Positions 1-6,281 of a stretch of DNA of 12,071 bases are shown piece after piece. A model generated the notes under the pieces. The model was not told the origin of the DNA. It searched no databases and was given only the letters and a program-made list of their open reading frames with translations. Made by a program: the position numbers and the translations under genes. Numbering within the stretch: position 1 is the first letter of the stretch; every line of letters starts with the position of its first letter. This stretch comes from Planctomycetota bacterium (GTDB taxonomy: Bacteria; Planctomycetota; Phycisphaerae; Sedimentisphaerales; Anaerohalosphaeraceae): NCBI GenBank assembly GCA_021160785.1, contig JAGHBX010000056.1, positions 1 through 12,071 on the forward strand, given 5' to 3'.

Positions 1-127
1 GGCAAAAACACTCGCGATGTTTGATTCCCATCGAGTCGAACGCGCATCCATCAGAATCGATTCCAACAAAGAATTCTTTAGTAGGTTGAAGTTCCTTTAA
101 CGCCCTCGCCGGATCATTATCAGCCAT
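1..127 (-). CDS. HAD-type hydrolase, N-terminal fragment cut by window edge
   Basis: Only the first 42 codons lie in the window; the gene runs off the left edge. The ATG at 127 opens a frame reading MADNDPARALKELQPTKEFF and then VGIDSDGCAFDSMGIKHREC. The hydrophobic strand followed by D-x-D-G-x-x-x-D-S matches motif I of haloacid-dehalogenase hydrolases, where the first Asp (residue 24) would be the nucleophile. The extended form with IKHRECF resembles a HAD subgroup of larger phosphatase-like proteins. Substrate cannot be told from this fragment. An AAGGA lies 11 bases upstream of the ATG and a GAG lies nearer, so ribosome binding is plausible but not strong. It is the third gene of the leftward operon after the phosphofructokinase and the SDR, 92 bases downstream of the SDR stop. 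That suggests a sugar-phosphate or sugar-acid substrate, which is inference. Confidence 0.7.
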   Translation of the reverse strand, partial: MADNDPARALKELQPTKEFFVGIDSDGCAFDSMGIKHRECFC

Positions 128-139
128 CTGTCTCAAAGT

Positions 140-214
140 CCTTAAAACTAAAATCCACAATCTGAAATTTCAAATCTGAAATCTGAAATCTACAATCTAA
201 AGTCTACAATATAC
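140..214. repeat. A/T-rich short tandem repeat (AATCTGAAA type)
   Basis: This gap between the SDR and the HAD gene is built from imperfect copies of AATCTGAAAT and TCTACAATCT. ATCTGAAAT occurs three times in a row with small variations, followed by CTACAATCTAAAGTCTACAATATACAAT. No open frame or stable hairpin is evident. The class resembles the ATTGCATATTG repeat near the right end of the window. Because it sits inside an apparent operon it would be transcribed. Confidence 0.6.
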
Positions 215-219
215 AATCC

Positions 220-1038
220 TCACACTCCGCTGAATGCGCTGAATCCGCCATCGATGGGCACAACAATTCCTGTTACAAATTTTGCCGCGTCGCTCAAGAG
301 CCACAAAGTTGTCCCAACCAGTTCTTCGGCCTCGCCGTATCTGCCCATCGGGGTATGGTCGATGATCAACTGGCCCCTGGGCGTCGGCTTGCCGGTCTTT
401 TCGTCGATGAGCAGGAAGCGGTTCTGCTGCGTCAGAAAGAATCCTGGCGCGATAGCGTTTACGCGAATGTTTGTCGAATAGTTCTGGCACATGTGCACGG
501 CGAGCCACTGGGTAAAGTTGCTGACAGCCGCCTTCGCCGCCGAATAAGCCGCGATCTTTGTCAACGGCCGAAAGGCGTTCATGCTGGAGATATTCAGTAT
601 CACGCCTTCGCCTTTGTCGGCCATATACTTGCCGAAGACCTGGCTGGGCAAAATTGTCCCCAGGCAGTTCAGGTCGAACACCGCGCGGATAGCGTCGGCG
701 GGCATATCGAAGAACGACATATCCGGCGAGGTCGTAGCCTCCTTCTTATTGCCGCCGGCGCCGTTGATCAGGATGTCGATGGTTCCCATGCTCTTGAGTG
801 CACAGTCAAACGCCTCCTGCACCTTGTCCTTTTCCAGCACATTCACTTCGACAGGAATTGCAAAGTTGCCCTCGGCCTCGATCTCCTTGCAGACCTCTTT
901 GGCCCGAACTGCATCGTAATCGGCAATACATATCCTGGCGCCTTCGCGCGCAAGCGCCTTTGCCAATGTGCCGCACAATACCCCGGCCCCGCCGGTAATG
1001 ACTATCGCCTTGCCTTTAACACCAAATAAATCACTCAT
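220..1038 (-). CDS. SDR-family oxidoreductase, D-mannonate oxidoreductase (fructuronate reductase)-like
   Basis: A 272-aa classical short-chain dehydrogenase. Residues 15-23 (TGGAGVLCG) form the nucleotide-binding glycine turn. Asp40 at the end of the second strand favours NAD(H). The INGAGG motif is at 91-96. The catalytic tetrad is Asn124, Ser151 or Ser152, Tyr165 and Lys169 (YSAAK). The VLC glycine turn, INGAGGN, SFFDM, AIAPGFFLT and the ending VPIDGGFSAFSGV match what I remember of Bacillus YjmF/UxuB-type D-mannonate oxidoreductases, which interconvert D-fructuronate and D-mannonate in glucuronate catabolism. Another sugar-acid substrate is possible. I chose the ATG at 1038, with AGAAAGG upstream at good spacing; a longer frame to 1071 would run back through a hairpin repeat. 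The gene follows the phosphofructokinase by 72 bases on the same strand and precedes the HAD gene. No mannonate dehydratase is visible here. Confidence 0.85.
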   Translation of the reverse strand: MSDLFGVKGKAIVITGGAGVLCGTLAKALAREGARICIADYDAVRAKEVCKEIEAEGNFAIPVEVNVLEKDKVQEAFDCALKSMGTIDILINGAGGNKKEATTSPDMSFFDMPADAIRAVFDLNCLGTILPSQVFGKYMADKGEGVILNISSMNAFRPLTKIAAYSAAKAAVSNFTQWLAVHMCQNYSTNIRVNAIAPGFFLTQQNRFLLIDEKTGKPTPRGQLIIDHTPMGRYGEAEELVGTTLWLLSDAAKFVTGIVVPIDGGFSAFSGV

Positions 1039-1051
1039 ATTATCCTTTCTG

Positions 1052-1105
1052 TAGAGTGGGGCTTGCCCCACCGTCCCTCATGTAGGGTGGGCTCTTAGCC
1101 CACCG
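1052..1105. repeat. Two tandem perfect hairpins between pfp and the SDR gene
   Basis: GTGGGGC (1056-1062) pairs with GCCCCAC (1065-1071), and GGTGGGCT (1086-1093) pairs with AGCCCACC (1097-1104). Both units begin with GTAG(A/G)G and end with CCACCG, so they are related copies in tandem. No T-run follows on the transcribed strand, so they look more like REP-type intergenic repeats than an intrinsic terminator. In mRNA they would form two short stable stems upstream of the SDR ribosome binding site. Confidence 0.75.
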
Positions 1106-1110
1106 TTTAA

Positions 1111-2379
1111 TTATTCCAAATATCCCACCAGCTTCTTCGCTAACGGCTTTCGCTCGAATCTCATAAACACCGGCAGGCCGTCGTCGCCTACGGTGATCGG
1201 CGCCTCGCCCTGCACGATGGGTCTTACATAATCAAGCATCGCGGCGGTAACGCCGTTGCCTGCGTCGTTGATGTATTCGGCGGGCACTTTCTTCTCGCCG
1301 TTAGCGACATCGCTCAGTTCGGCAAGGCCTGTCGTACACTTGTACGCGGCGCCATCTTCTCTGACAAGCGTCACCATTTTGCCGTTTGCGCCGCTCAGTG
1401 CATTTTCGACTGCCGCCTTGCCGCACATATAAGCTTCGTTTACGTCCGTCAGCGAGGCAAAGTGCATCGCGCATCGCTGGTTGGTTCCGAGCTTATTGAA
1501 TCGCGCCTTGATGCCCACTTCCTTTTCGATCACGGCCTTTAGCATCTCGGCGACTCCGCCCAACTGGGCATGCCCGAAGCTGTCCTTGCCGAAGGCGCCG
1601 CTGTCGGCGGTAACGTAATTGCCGTCGGCGTCTTTTAGCCCTTCGCCGGCGACGATAAACACTCTGCCGAACTCGGCGTAGACTTCCTTGACGTCGGCGA
1701 CGAGTTTCTCAAACGAAAAAGCCACTTCCGGCATATAGATCAGGTGCGGCGAATCCTCCGGCACCCGGCGGGCAAGCCCCGTTGCCGCGGCGATCCAGCC
1801 GGCGTTTCTGCCCATCACCTCCAGGATAGTGCACGTGTCGGTGGTGTAGAGAGCCTCGGTATCCTTGCCCGCCGACATCGCGCAGGTCGCGACATATTTC
1901 GCCACACTGCCGTAGCCGGGACAGTGGTCGGTGCACGCCAGGTCATTGTCAATCGTTTTTGGCACGCCCATGCAGATGAGTTCATAACCGGTGTCGGCAG
2001 CTAATTTGTTCACCTTGTCGGCGGTGTCCATCGAGTCGTTGCCGCCGCAGTAGAAAAAATAATGTATGTCGTGTGCCTTGAACACCTCCACTATCCGTTC
2101 GTAGTCCGCCCGCGACTCATCCAGCGATTTCAGTTTGTACCTGCACGACCCGACGGCCGCCGCCGGAGTGCGCTTCAGCGCCTCGATAGTCTCCGGCTTT
2201 TCCGCCGAAATATCGAACAGATACTCCTTCAACACGCCCAAAATGCCGTTCGTCGCACCGATAACACGCCCGATCTTGTCCGATTTGATCGCTGTCTGAA
2301 TCACACCGCAGGCGCTGGAATTGATCGCGGCCGTCGGTCCGCCCGACTGCGCCACGATTGCATTCGCTTTTCCGCTCAT
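1111..2379 (-). CDS. pfp: Diphosphate-dependent 6-phosphofructokinase
   Basis: A 422-aa phosphofructokinase that phosphorylates fructose 6-phosphate to the 1,6-bisphosphate in the cytoplasm. The N-terminal QSGGPTAAIN (11-20) is the first phosphate-donor loop. GGND at 112-115 replaces the GGDG of ATP enzymes. PKTIDND at 140-146 carries Lys141, where ATP-dependent enzymes have Gly. That Lys and the GGND acidic residue are the established marks of PPi-type enzymes, which work reversibly between glycolysis and gluconeogenesis. PGYGS (154-158), MGR (189-191) and the GEGL loop near 245-248 complete the substrate site. Length fits the longer PPi-type clade rather than the ~320-aa bacterial ATP form. 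The ATG at 2379 has an AGAAGGAG ribosome binding site. It is the first gene of the leftward operon. Donor specificity is inferred from motifs only. Confidence 0.9.
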   Translation of the reverse strand: MSGKANAIVAQSGGPTAAINSSACGVIQTAIKSDKIGRVIGATNGILGVLKEYLFDISAEKPETIEALKRTPAAAVGSCRYKLKSLDESRADYERIVEVFKAHDIHYFFYCGGNDSMDTADKVNKLAADTGYELICMGVPKTIDNDLACTDHCPGYGSVAKYVATCAMSAGKDTEALYTTDTCTILEVMGRNAGWIAAATGLARRVPEDSPHLIYMPEVAFSFEKLVADVKEVYAEFGRVFIVAGEGLKDADGNYVTADSGAFGKDSFGHAQLGGVAEMLKAVIEKEVGIKARFNKLGTNQRCAMHFASLTDVNEAYMCGKAAVENALSGANGKMVTLVREDGAAYKCTTGLAELSDVANGEKKVPAEYINDAGNGVTAAMLDYVRPIVQGEAPITVGDDGLPVFMRFERKPLAKKLVGYLE

Positions 2380-2431
2380 TCATTTCTCCTTCTGTAGGGG
2401 GTTCTGGATGCCCAATCACGCTCAGCAGCAA

Positions 2432-2460
2432 AACATAAACGCTCATCCGCCAAAAATCAA
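2432..2460 (-). promoter_or_regulatory. Possible sigma70 promoter for pfp operon
   Basis: Reading leftward, TTGATT (2455-2460), a 17-base spacer and TATGTT (2432-2437) form a moderate match to -35/-10. It lies about 55 bases upstream of the pfp start, which suits a short leader. Both hexamers deviate from consensus, so this is a candidate only. Confidence 0.4.
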
Positions 2461-2518
2461 CAGTTTTCCTGACCAAATGCGCTAAAAGCCCCAGTTTCCC
2501 GCTGTCTAAGCAGGATAC

Positions 2519-2547
2519 TTGCTTTTTTGCGGCGGCACCGTTAAGAT
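2519..2547 (+). promoter_or_regulatory. Possible sigma70 promoter for the three-gene cassette
   Basis: TTGCTT (2519-2524), a 17-base spacer and TAAGAT (2542-2547) give a moderate promoter match about 40 bases upstream of the first cassette gene. It diverges from the pfp promoter candidate, so the two would be back to back in the 208-base gap. Confidence 0.4.
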
Positions 2548-2587
2548 CGCTTCTACAGGTTCCGGACGAGAAAGGTTTGCATGACAA

Positions 2588-2800
2588 ATGCCCGACACGG
2601 ATGAAGACAAACAGGTTGATTTGCAGACAAGAGCCCATCGCCTCGCCGAGAAGTATCCAGAGGTCGCCGCCGCCAGAGACTGGGGCGTCGATATCCCCAT
2701 GCTGCTGGCAAACCTCGATCGCCCGGTCGCCGAGCGCATCAGGCGGCACCAGGTCGCCCTGAACACATTTCGAAAACTCCACAATATAGGAAGGCCATGA
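2588..2800 (+). CDS. Small conserved-type protein paired with a nucleotidyltransferase
   Basis: A 70-aa soluble, highly charged protein with no membrane segment or signal peptide. I do not know its function. The centre reads ARDWGVD (residues 29-35), followed by the predicted helical stretch IPMLLANLDRPVAERIRRHQ and then VALNTFRKL. I recall small proteins with this DWG(V/I)D...ER(I/L)R(R/K)HQ.AL pattern preceding nucleotidyltransferase genes in planctomycetes, but cannot check that here. A GAGAAAGG lies 12 bases before the ATG. The stop overlaps the next gene in an ATGA junction, so translation is probably coupled and the products probably act together. A toxin-antitoxin-like or accessory-subunit role is possible and is inference. 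Confidence 0.65.
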   Translation: MPDTDEDKQVDLQTRAHRLAEKYPEVAAARDWGVDIPMLLANLDRPVAERIRRHQVALNTFRKLHNIGRP

Positions 2801-3291
2801 CTCAGGATTTTCTCACGCTGTTATCGAAATTGAACCATTGTCAGGTCAGGTTCGTTATCATCGGCGGCTTTGCGGGAGTCGTGTACGGCGCTACCGCCGC
2901 CGTGACACAGGGCTTTGAGATTTGTTGTGAGTTTACTGCTGAGAATTTGCTACGGCTCCAGGAAGCCCTCGCCGAGTTCCACCTTGTACACAGGATGACA
3001 CCCGGCAGGGTAAAACTGAAACTGACAGAGCAAAACTGCAAGGATTTCAACAATCTCTATATTGATACTGACATTGGACAACTCGATTGCATCAGTTATG
3101 TTAAGGGTGTTGGAGATTTCGAGAAATGCCGGCAAGCCAGTCGGATGATTGAAGTGGACGATGAGAAGTTCCAGGTCTTGATGATCGAGGCGCTGATTCA
3201 GGCAAAACAGGCCATGAATCGCCCGCGAGACAAGGAGGCTATTGTCCAGTTGGAAGCCATAAGAAAGGCTGGCCGGAACGATGTCTCGTAG
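2797..3291 (+). CDS. Nucleotidyltransferase-fold protein with degraded catalytic motif
   Basis: A 164-aa protein of the minimal nucleotidyltransferase (AbiEii / DUF6036-like) type. FVIIGGFAGVVYGA (19-32) is the typical GG strand-turn-helix at the start of the fold. The following strand would normally carry T-x-D-(I/V/L)-D, but here it reads VTQGFEICC (36-44): the first metal-binding Asp is Gly39 and the second is Glu41. The third acidic position, in GQLDC, is kept as Asp97. The C-terminal IEALIQAKQAMNRPRDKEAI (130-149) matches the L..LI.AK.A..R.KD conserved end of this family. Members act in type IV-like toxin-antitoxin or nucleotide-transfer systems. With this motif, activity may be lost or altered. 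The start overlaps the upstream gene by 4 bases, with AGGAAGG as ribosome binding site. The end overlaps the next gene by 11 bases. Confidence 0.75.
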   Translation: MTQDFLTLLSKLNHCQVRFVIIGGFAGVVYGATAAVTQGFEICCEFTAENLLRLQEALAEFHLVHRMTPGRVKLKLTEQNCKDFNNLYIDTDIGQLDCISYVKGVGDFEKCRQASRMIEVDDEKFQVLMIEALIQAKQAMNRPRDKEAIVQLEAIRKAGRNDVS

Positions 3292-3733
3292 TTATCTCCG
3301 ACTTTGTTTTCAGGACGATGGTGATGGAACCGGCGAACTCACTGCACGTGTTGCCGCGGGAGGTTTTGCCGGCGAGGGGGGCGCTTACTTTTCTGTCGCC
3401 GAACTCGAAGCCTTTGCATCTTCGATCTCTGTCTATCCGCTTCCAGATCAGTCCCGTCCTGTCATTGCTGGCGGATACTGGGAAGACGACGGTACACTGA
3501 AAGAGGCACACTTGGCTATCAGCGTGTACCCCATCGACATGCGAGGGCATCTCGGCGTCCAAGTTCGGATAGCGACAGCACTGTATGAGGGAGCGAGGCC
3601 TGAGGCTCAGAAGGTAGCAAAAGTCGAAATCGAGACCGCCTACCAGTCCCTCGCGAAGTTCAGCAGGGATCTGATTGCTCTGATAAACGGAACTAACGAA
3701 GAAATAGTGCTTCTGGGCGAGGAGTTCACATAG
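3281..3733 (+). CDS. Uncharacterised 150-aa protein, third gene of the cassette
   Basis: A 150-aa cytoplasmic protein with no signal peptide or membrane helix. I do not recognise a named family. It opens with a strand-rich segment (RSYLRLCFQ), then GGFAGEGGAYFSVAELEAFA (residues 27-46), an aromatic-rich AGGYWEDDG (63-71), two alternating strands (HLAISVYPID, HLGVQVRIAT), and a C-terminal helix ending in EEIVLLGEEF. The F.G....F...EL..F layout followed by several strands is loosely like small immunity-type proteins such as the WapI group; this is a weak resemblance. Its ATG lies 11 bases inside the nucleotidyltransferase gene, with only a weak GGAA nearby, so translation is probably coupled. 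It closes the cassette; no clear terminator follows. Confidence 0.65.
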   Translation: MSRSYLRLCFQDDGDGTGELTARVAAGGFAGEGGAYFSVAELEAFASSISVYPLPDQSRPVIAGGYWEDDGTLKEAHLAISVYPIDMRGHLGVQVRIATALYEGARPEAQKVAKVEIETAYQSLAKFSRDLIALINGTNEEIVLLGEEFT

Positions 3734-3817
3734 AGTAACTGTCCGCCGTGACGATCATCCCCCCATAGTGTTGAGGGTTGTGTCCGATTCAATTGTATTC
3801 CGGCGGGCGGAACAAGC

Positions 3818-4837
3818 TTACTGTTTCCGGTTTTTTTCTTCTTGCTTGGGGGCTGTGAGGGCCGGTTTTTTTTGTTTTTTTTCGTACAGTTTTTTCATGG
3901 CTTTGGCCATTCCGTCGCCGATCAGATAGTAGGTTTCGGCGTTGGTGTTCCAGTGATAGGCCTGGCCGGACGGCGAAAGCTCCTTCGGGCGATAATAATC
4001 CTTTGTCCCGACAAATGCGACATTGCCTTTGAATTCTTCATGTTTCGCCACCGCCGCCTGTGCCCGCATCAGTGAAAGCGCCCGCGGATGCTTCTCCGTA
4101 TGGCCGCTCATTCCGGTCTCGGCGATGACGAAAGGCAAATCTTTCACGCCGAGTTCCTTGCGGATGTCGCGAATGAAATTGGAGAGGTTTTTTTCATACT
4201 CATCGTTAAAGGCCTGATTCACGCGGTCGTTCCAGCCCTGGTGCCAGCCGAGACCCGCAAGTTCATAACCGCCGCCGTCGTAATCCGGGAAATATTTTTT
4301 CATATTGGCGAGCACATCTTTGACGAGTTTGACTAATTCGGTGTAATACGGCCCGACCTTGCCGCCGGAACCTGGCGGCCGGAAATCCGCGCCTATACTC
4401 TTGCCGCCCCAGGCGACCTTTATCAGCAGCACCTGGTCGTCGAGCCAGTCGCCCACGGCGTGCCCAAAACCAAGCTCCGGGCCTATCCTGTCTTCTCTGG
4501 CGCCGTAACCGACGGTAAGTCCGCCCTTACGCCCCATATACCAAATCCACACATCATCGCGCACCACCCACTTGCCCTGCTTATCGACCAGATGCTTGAA
4601 ACGCTCGGCCGTTGCCGGGTTCTTGACCAGATACTCCAGGCTGCCCTTGCCTTCATTCCTCCTGACATCCAGCTTGATTATGCCCTGCCCCTGCATGTTG
4701 GACTGACCGGCCAGGATAAAGACCTTCACAGGGCCCTTGCCTGCCTGCTCTGCACAAACACCGCCGACAATGCTCGCCACCACCAGCAGCAGCAGCAGGC
4801 ACATTCTCTTTTCGATTGCTTTCGTCTCGTTTACCAT
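3818..4837 (-). CDS. Exported SGNH/SASA-type carbohydrate acetylesterase
   Basis: A 339-aa exported esterase of the sialate O-acetylesterase (SASA, formerly DUF303) fold, the group that also includes acetylxylan esterases. The start KAIEKRM, hydrophobic LLLLLVVASIVGGV and VCA at 27-29 form a Sec signal peptide. FILAGQSNMQGQG (40-52) is the nucleophile block with Ser46. GLGWHQGWND (195-204) is the central block, and YHWNTNAETYYLIGDGMAKA (294-313) carries the likely catalytic His295. The tail after 314 is Lys-rich and probably disordered. It would remove O-acetyl groups from polysaccharides outside the cytoplasmic membrane; the exact substrate is unknown. The frame stays open to 5101, but that extension translates an intergenic repeat. 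The ATG at 4837 has AAAGGAGAGG upstream and the signal peptide directly after it. Monocistronic and leftward. Confidence 0.85.
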   Translation of the reverse strand: MVNETKAIEKRMCLLLLLVVASIVGGVCAEQAGKGPVKVFILAGQSNMQGQGIIKLDVRRNEGKGSLEYLVKNPATAERFKHLVDKQGKWVVRDDVWIWYMGRKGGLTVGYGAREDRIGPELGFGHAVGDWLDDQVLLIKVAWGGKSIGADFRPPGSGGKVGPYYTELVKLVKDVLANMKKYFPDYDGGGYELAGLGWHQGWNDRVNQAFNDEYEKNLSNFIRDIRKELGVKDLPFVIAETGMSGHTEKHPRALSLMRAQAAVAKHEEFKGNVAFVGTKDYYRPKELSPSGQAYHWNTNAETYYLIGDGMAKAMKKLYEKKQKKPALTAPKQEEKNRKQ

Positions 4838-4873
4838 CAAAACCTCTCCTTTTGAAAAACTCATAAGCAGTAT

Positions 4874-4984
4874 CTGTTGCGGAAAGAAAAAATGGACGAT
4901 GTCATCCCCGCGAAAGCGGGGATCCAGTGCGAATAGTCTGGATTCCCGCTTTCGCGGGAATGACAAATGTTGTTTCCGCAACAG
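4874..4984. repeat. Nested inverted-repeat element (FPRKRES-type REP/MITE-like)
   Basis: Outer 12-base arms CTGTTGCGGAAA (4874-4885) and TTTCCGCAACAG (4973-4984) are perfect inverted repeats. Inside lie 27-base arms at 4901-4927 and 4938-4964 that match at 25 of 27 positions after reverse complementing. Each inner arm is itself a perfect 8-base hairpin: ATCCCCGC-GAAA-GCGGGGAT (4904-4923) and ATTCCCGC-TTTC-GCGGGAAT (4942-4961). The minus-strand translation contains SFPRKRESR and DPRFRGDD, a signature of a repeat widespread in bacterial genomes. There is no transposase. It lies in the leader of the esterase gene, so it would be transcribed. Confidence 0.85.
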
Positions 4985-5017
4985 TAACTTAGAAATAACG
5001 CTCGCTTCGTCTACATA

Positions 5018-5046
5018 ATAATAGCCCATTTCGCCCGCCGGTTCAA
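5018..5046 (-). promoter_or_regulatory. Likely sigma70 promoter for the esterase gene
   Basis: Reading leftward: TTGAAC (5041-5046), 17-base spacer, TATTAT (5018-5023). The -10 matches 5 of 6 consensus bases. Transcription would start near 5010 and give a leader of about 170 bases that includes the nested inverted repeat. It is divergent from the promoter at 5122-5150. This 348-base gap between coding regions (4838-5185) otherwise shows nothing recognisable. Confidence 0.5.
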
Positions 5047-5121
5047 GTGTGGAAGTATAAAGGATCGGCTCTGAATCCGACGTGGATTCCTGCCGATACA
5101 TAGCCGCGATGGTTTTTTTCT

Positions 5122-5150
5122 TTGACAGGGTGCCGGGGCCGAATCATAAT
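5122..5150 (+). promoter_or_regulatory. Strong sigma70-type promoter for the URO-D-family gene
   Basis: TTGACA (5122-5127) is a perfect -35. A 17-base spacer leads to CATAAT (5145-5150), 5 of 6 to consensus. Transcription would start near 5157, giving a leader of about 29 bases to the ATG at 5186. It is the best match to consensus for a rightward gene in the window. Confidence 0.7.
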
Positions 5151-5185
5151 CGGATCAGAGGCAATAGCTTTTGGGAGTGTTTTTG

Positions 5186-6277
5186 ATGGCTGATTTTGCT
5201 GGTTTGCGTAAGAGTTTTGAGCCCGACTGGGAAGGGCTTGTGGACAATATCCGCGGTAACGGTACGCCTCGGCGGGTTTTCAATGCCGAACTTTTTCACG
5301 ATGCGGAAATAATGGATGCGATTGCCGACGGGTTCGATCTTGAAGCGAGGCTCAACCGCAACGACCCCGATTACAGTCGCAAACGGCTGATCGCGTTCAA
5401 TCGGTTCTGCGGCCTGGACTATGTCAAAGCGGGGCTCGATGTCGAATTGACATTTCATCGCATCGCGATTGACGATACCGCCGACCTCAGACGCGATGGC
5501 GGCCGGGAGTTTCAGGACTCCCACACCGGGCCCATCATGTCGTGGGAGGATTTCGAAAAGTACCACTGGCCTGACGTGTCGAGTCCGCATATCGCTGTCG
5601 ATCTGGAATGGTATCAGGAGAACCTGCCCGACGACATGTGCATCATCGGCGGGCTGACCGGTCATTTCTGCGAGGAGGTTACATGGCTGATGGGCTATGA
5701 GACGTTTTGCTATGCGCTCTTCGAGCAAGTCGATCTTGTGCAGGCCATTGCCGACCGCCTGCGCGAATTCTACATTGCAATGACCAAACGCTATCTCGAA
5801 TATGACCGTGTGAAAATGGTCTGGGCCAGCGACGACATGGGTTTTAAGACGGCGATCTTGTTCGACGCCGACAACATGCGGCGCCTCGTGCTGGACAGCC
5901 ACAAGGCGCTCGTCCACATCTGCCACGAAGCGGCAACGCCCTATCTGCTCCATTCCTGCGGCAATCTCGCCGAGATCATCGACGACCTTGTAAACGACGT
6001 GCAGATCGACGGCAAACACAGCTTCGAGGACACCATCGAGGACATCCGCGCCGCCAAAAAGACCTACGGCCAAAACATCGCTCTCATCGGCGGCATAGAT
6101 GTAGACTTTCTCTGCCGAAGCAGCGCCGACGAGATTCGCACTCGCGTCCGCGACACCATCGACGAGTGCATGCCCGGCGGCGGATTCTGCCTCGGTACGG
6201 GAAACACCGTCGCAAACTATATCCCCATTGAAAACTATCTCGCAATGATAGACGAAGCAAGATTATACGCCGGATAA
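5186..6277 (+). CDS. URO-D-family protein (MtaA/CmuA-like clade, not HemE)
   Basis: A 363-aa cytoplasmic protein of the uroporphyrinogen decarboxylase superfamily. Recognisable parts are GLTGHFCEEVTWLMGYE (156-172), ASDDMGFKTAILFD (214-227), LHSCGNL (255-261) and GGGFCLGTGNTVANYIPIEN (331-350). The H-x-C-G-N segment with a later Cys (Cys335) is the zinc-binding pattern of corrinoid methyltransferases such as MtaA/MtbA, and is shared by many uncharacterised relatives. The arginine-rich N-terminal motifs of true HemE are absent, so haem synthesis is unlikely. Methyl transfer or demethylation of a sugar or C1 compound is possible; no corrinoid protein gene is present here. The ATG at 5186 has GGGAG 8 bases upstream; a TTG at 5171 is less likely. 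It ends only 4 bases from the stop of the convergent sulfatase gene. Confidence 0.8.
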   Translation: MADFAGLRKSFEPDWEGLVDNIRGNGTPRRVFNAELFHDAEIMDAIADGFDLEARLNRNDPDYSRKRLIAFNRFCGLDYVKAGLDVELTFHRIAIDDTADLRRDGGREFQDSHTGPIMSWEDFEKYHWPDVSSPHIAVDLEWYQENLPDDMCIIGGLTGHFCEEVTWLMGYETFCYALFEQVDLVQAIADRLREFYIAMTKRYLEYDRVKMVWASDDMGFKTAILFDADNMRRLVLDSHKALVHICHEAATPYLLHSCGNLAEIIDDLVNDVQIDGKHSFEDTIEDIRAAKKTYGQNIALIGGIDVDFLCRSSADEIRTRVRDTIDECMPGGGFCLGTGNTVANYIPIENYLAMIDEARLYAG

Positions 6278-6281
6278 GACA

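Noticed and set aside
355..1029. A 224-codon open frame antisense to the SDR gene
   Set aside because: The SDR reading has the full Rossmann and YxxxK motifs; this frame is its shadow.
2117..2782. A 221-codon leftward frame across the pfp start and into the cassette
   Set aside because: It overlaps the pfp N-terminus in another frame, and its sequence lacks any family features.
3798..3812. Possible terminator TTCCG-GCGGG-CGGAA between convergent genes
   Set aside because: The stem is only 5 bases with no T-run; the C/G-rich match may be chance.
4897..4965. The repeat hairpins as a CRISPR array
   Set aside because: There are only two inverted copies, not direct repeats with spacers, and no cas genes are near.
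3800..5041. A 10-base inverted repeat CCGGCGGGCG / CGCCCGCCGG on both sides of the esterase gene
   Set aside because: It is short and GC-rich; the right copy falls in the spacer of the esterase promoter, and there is no duplicated target, so a mobile-element boundary is not supported.
4838..5101. An 88-residue N-terminal extension of the esterase
   Set aside because: It translates the nested inverted repeat (SFPRKRESR...) and precedes a good ribosome site and signal peptide at 4837.
5144..6073. A 309-codon open frame antisense to the URO-D-family gene
   Set aside because: The sense strand has a promoter, ribosome site and conserved motifs; the antisense frame has none.
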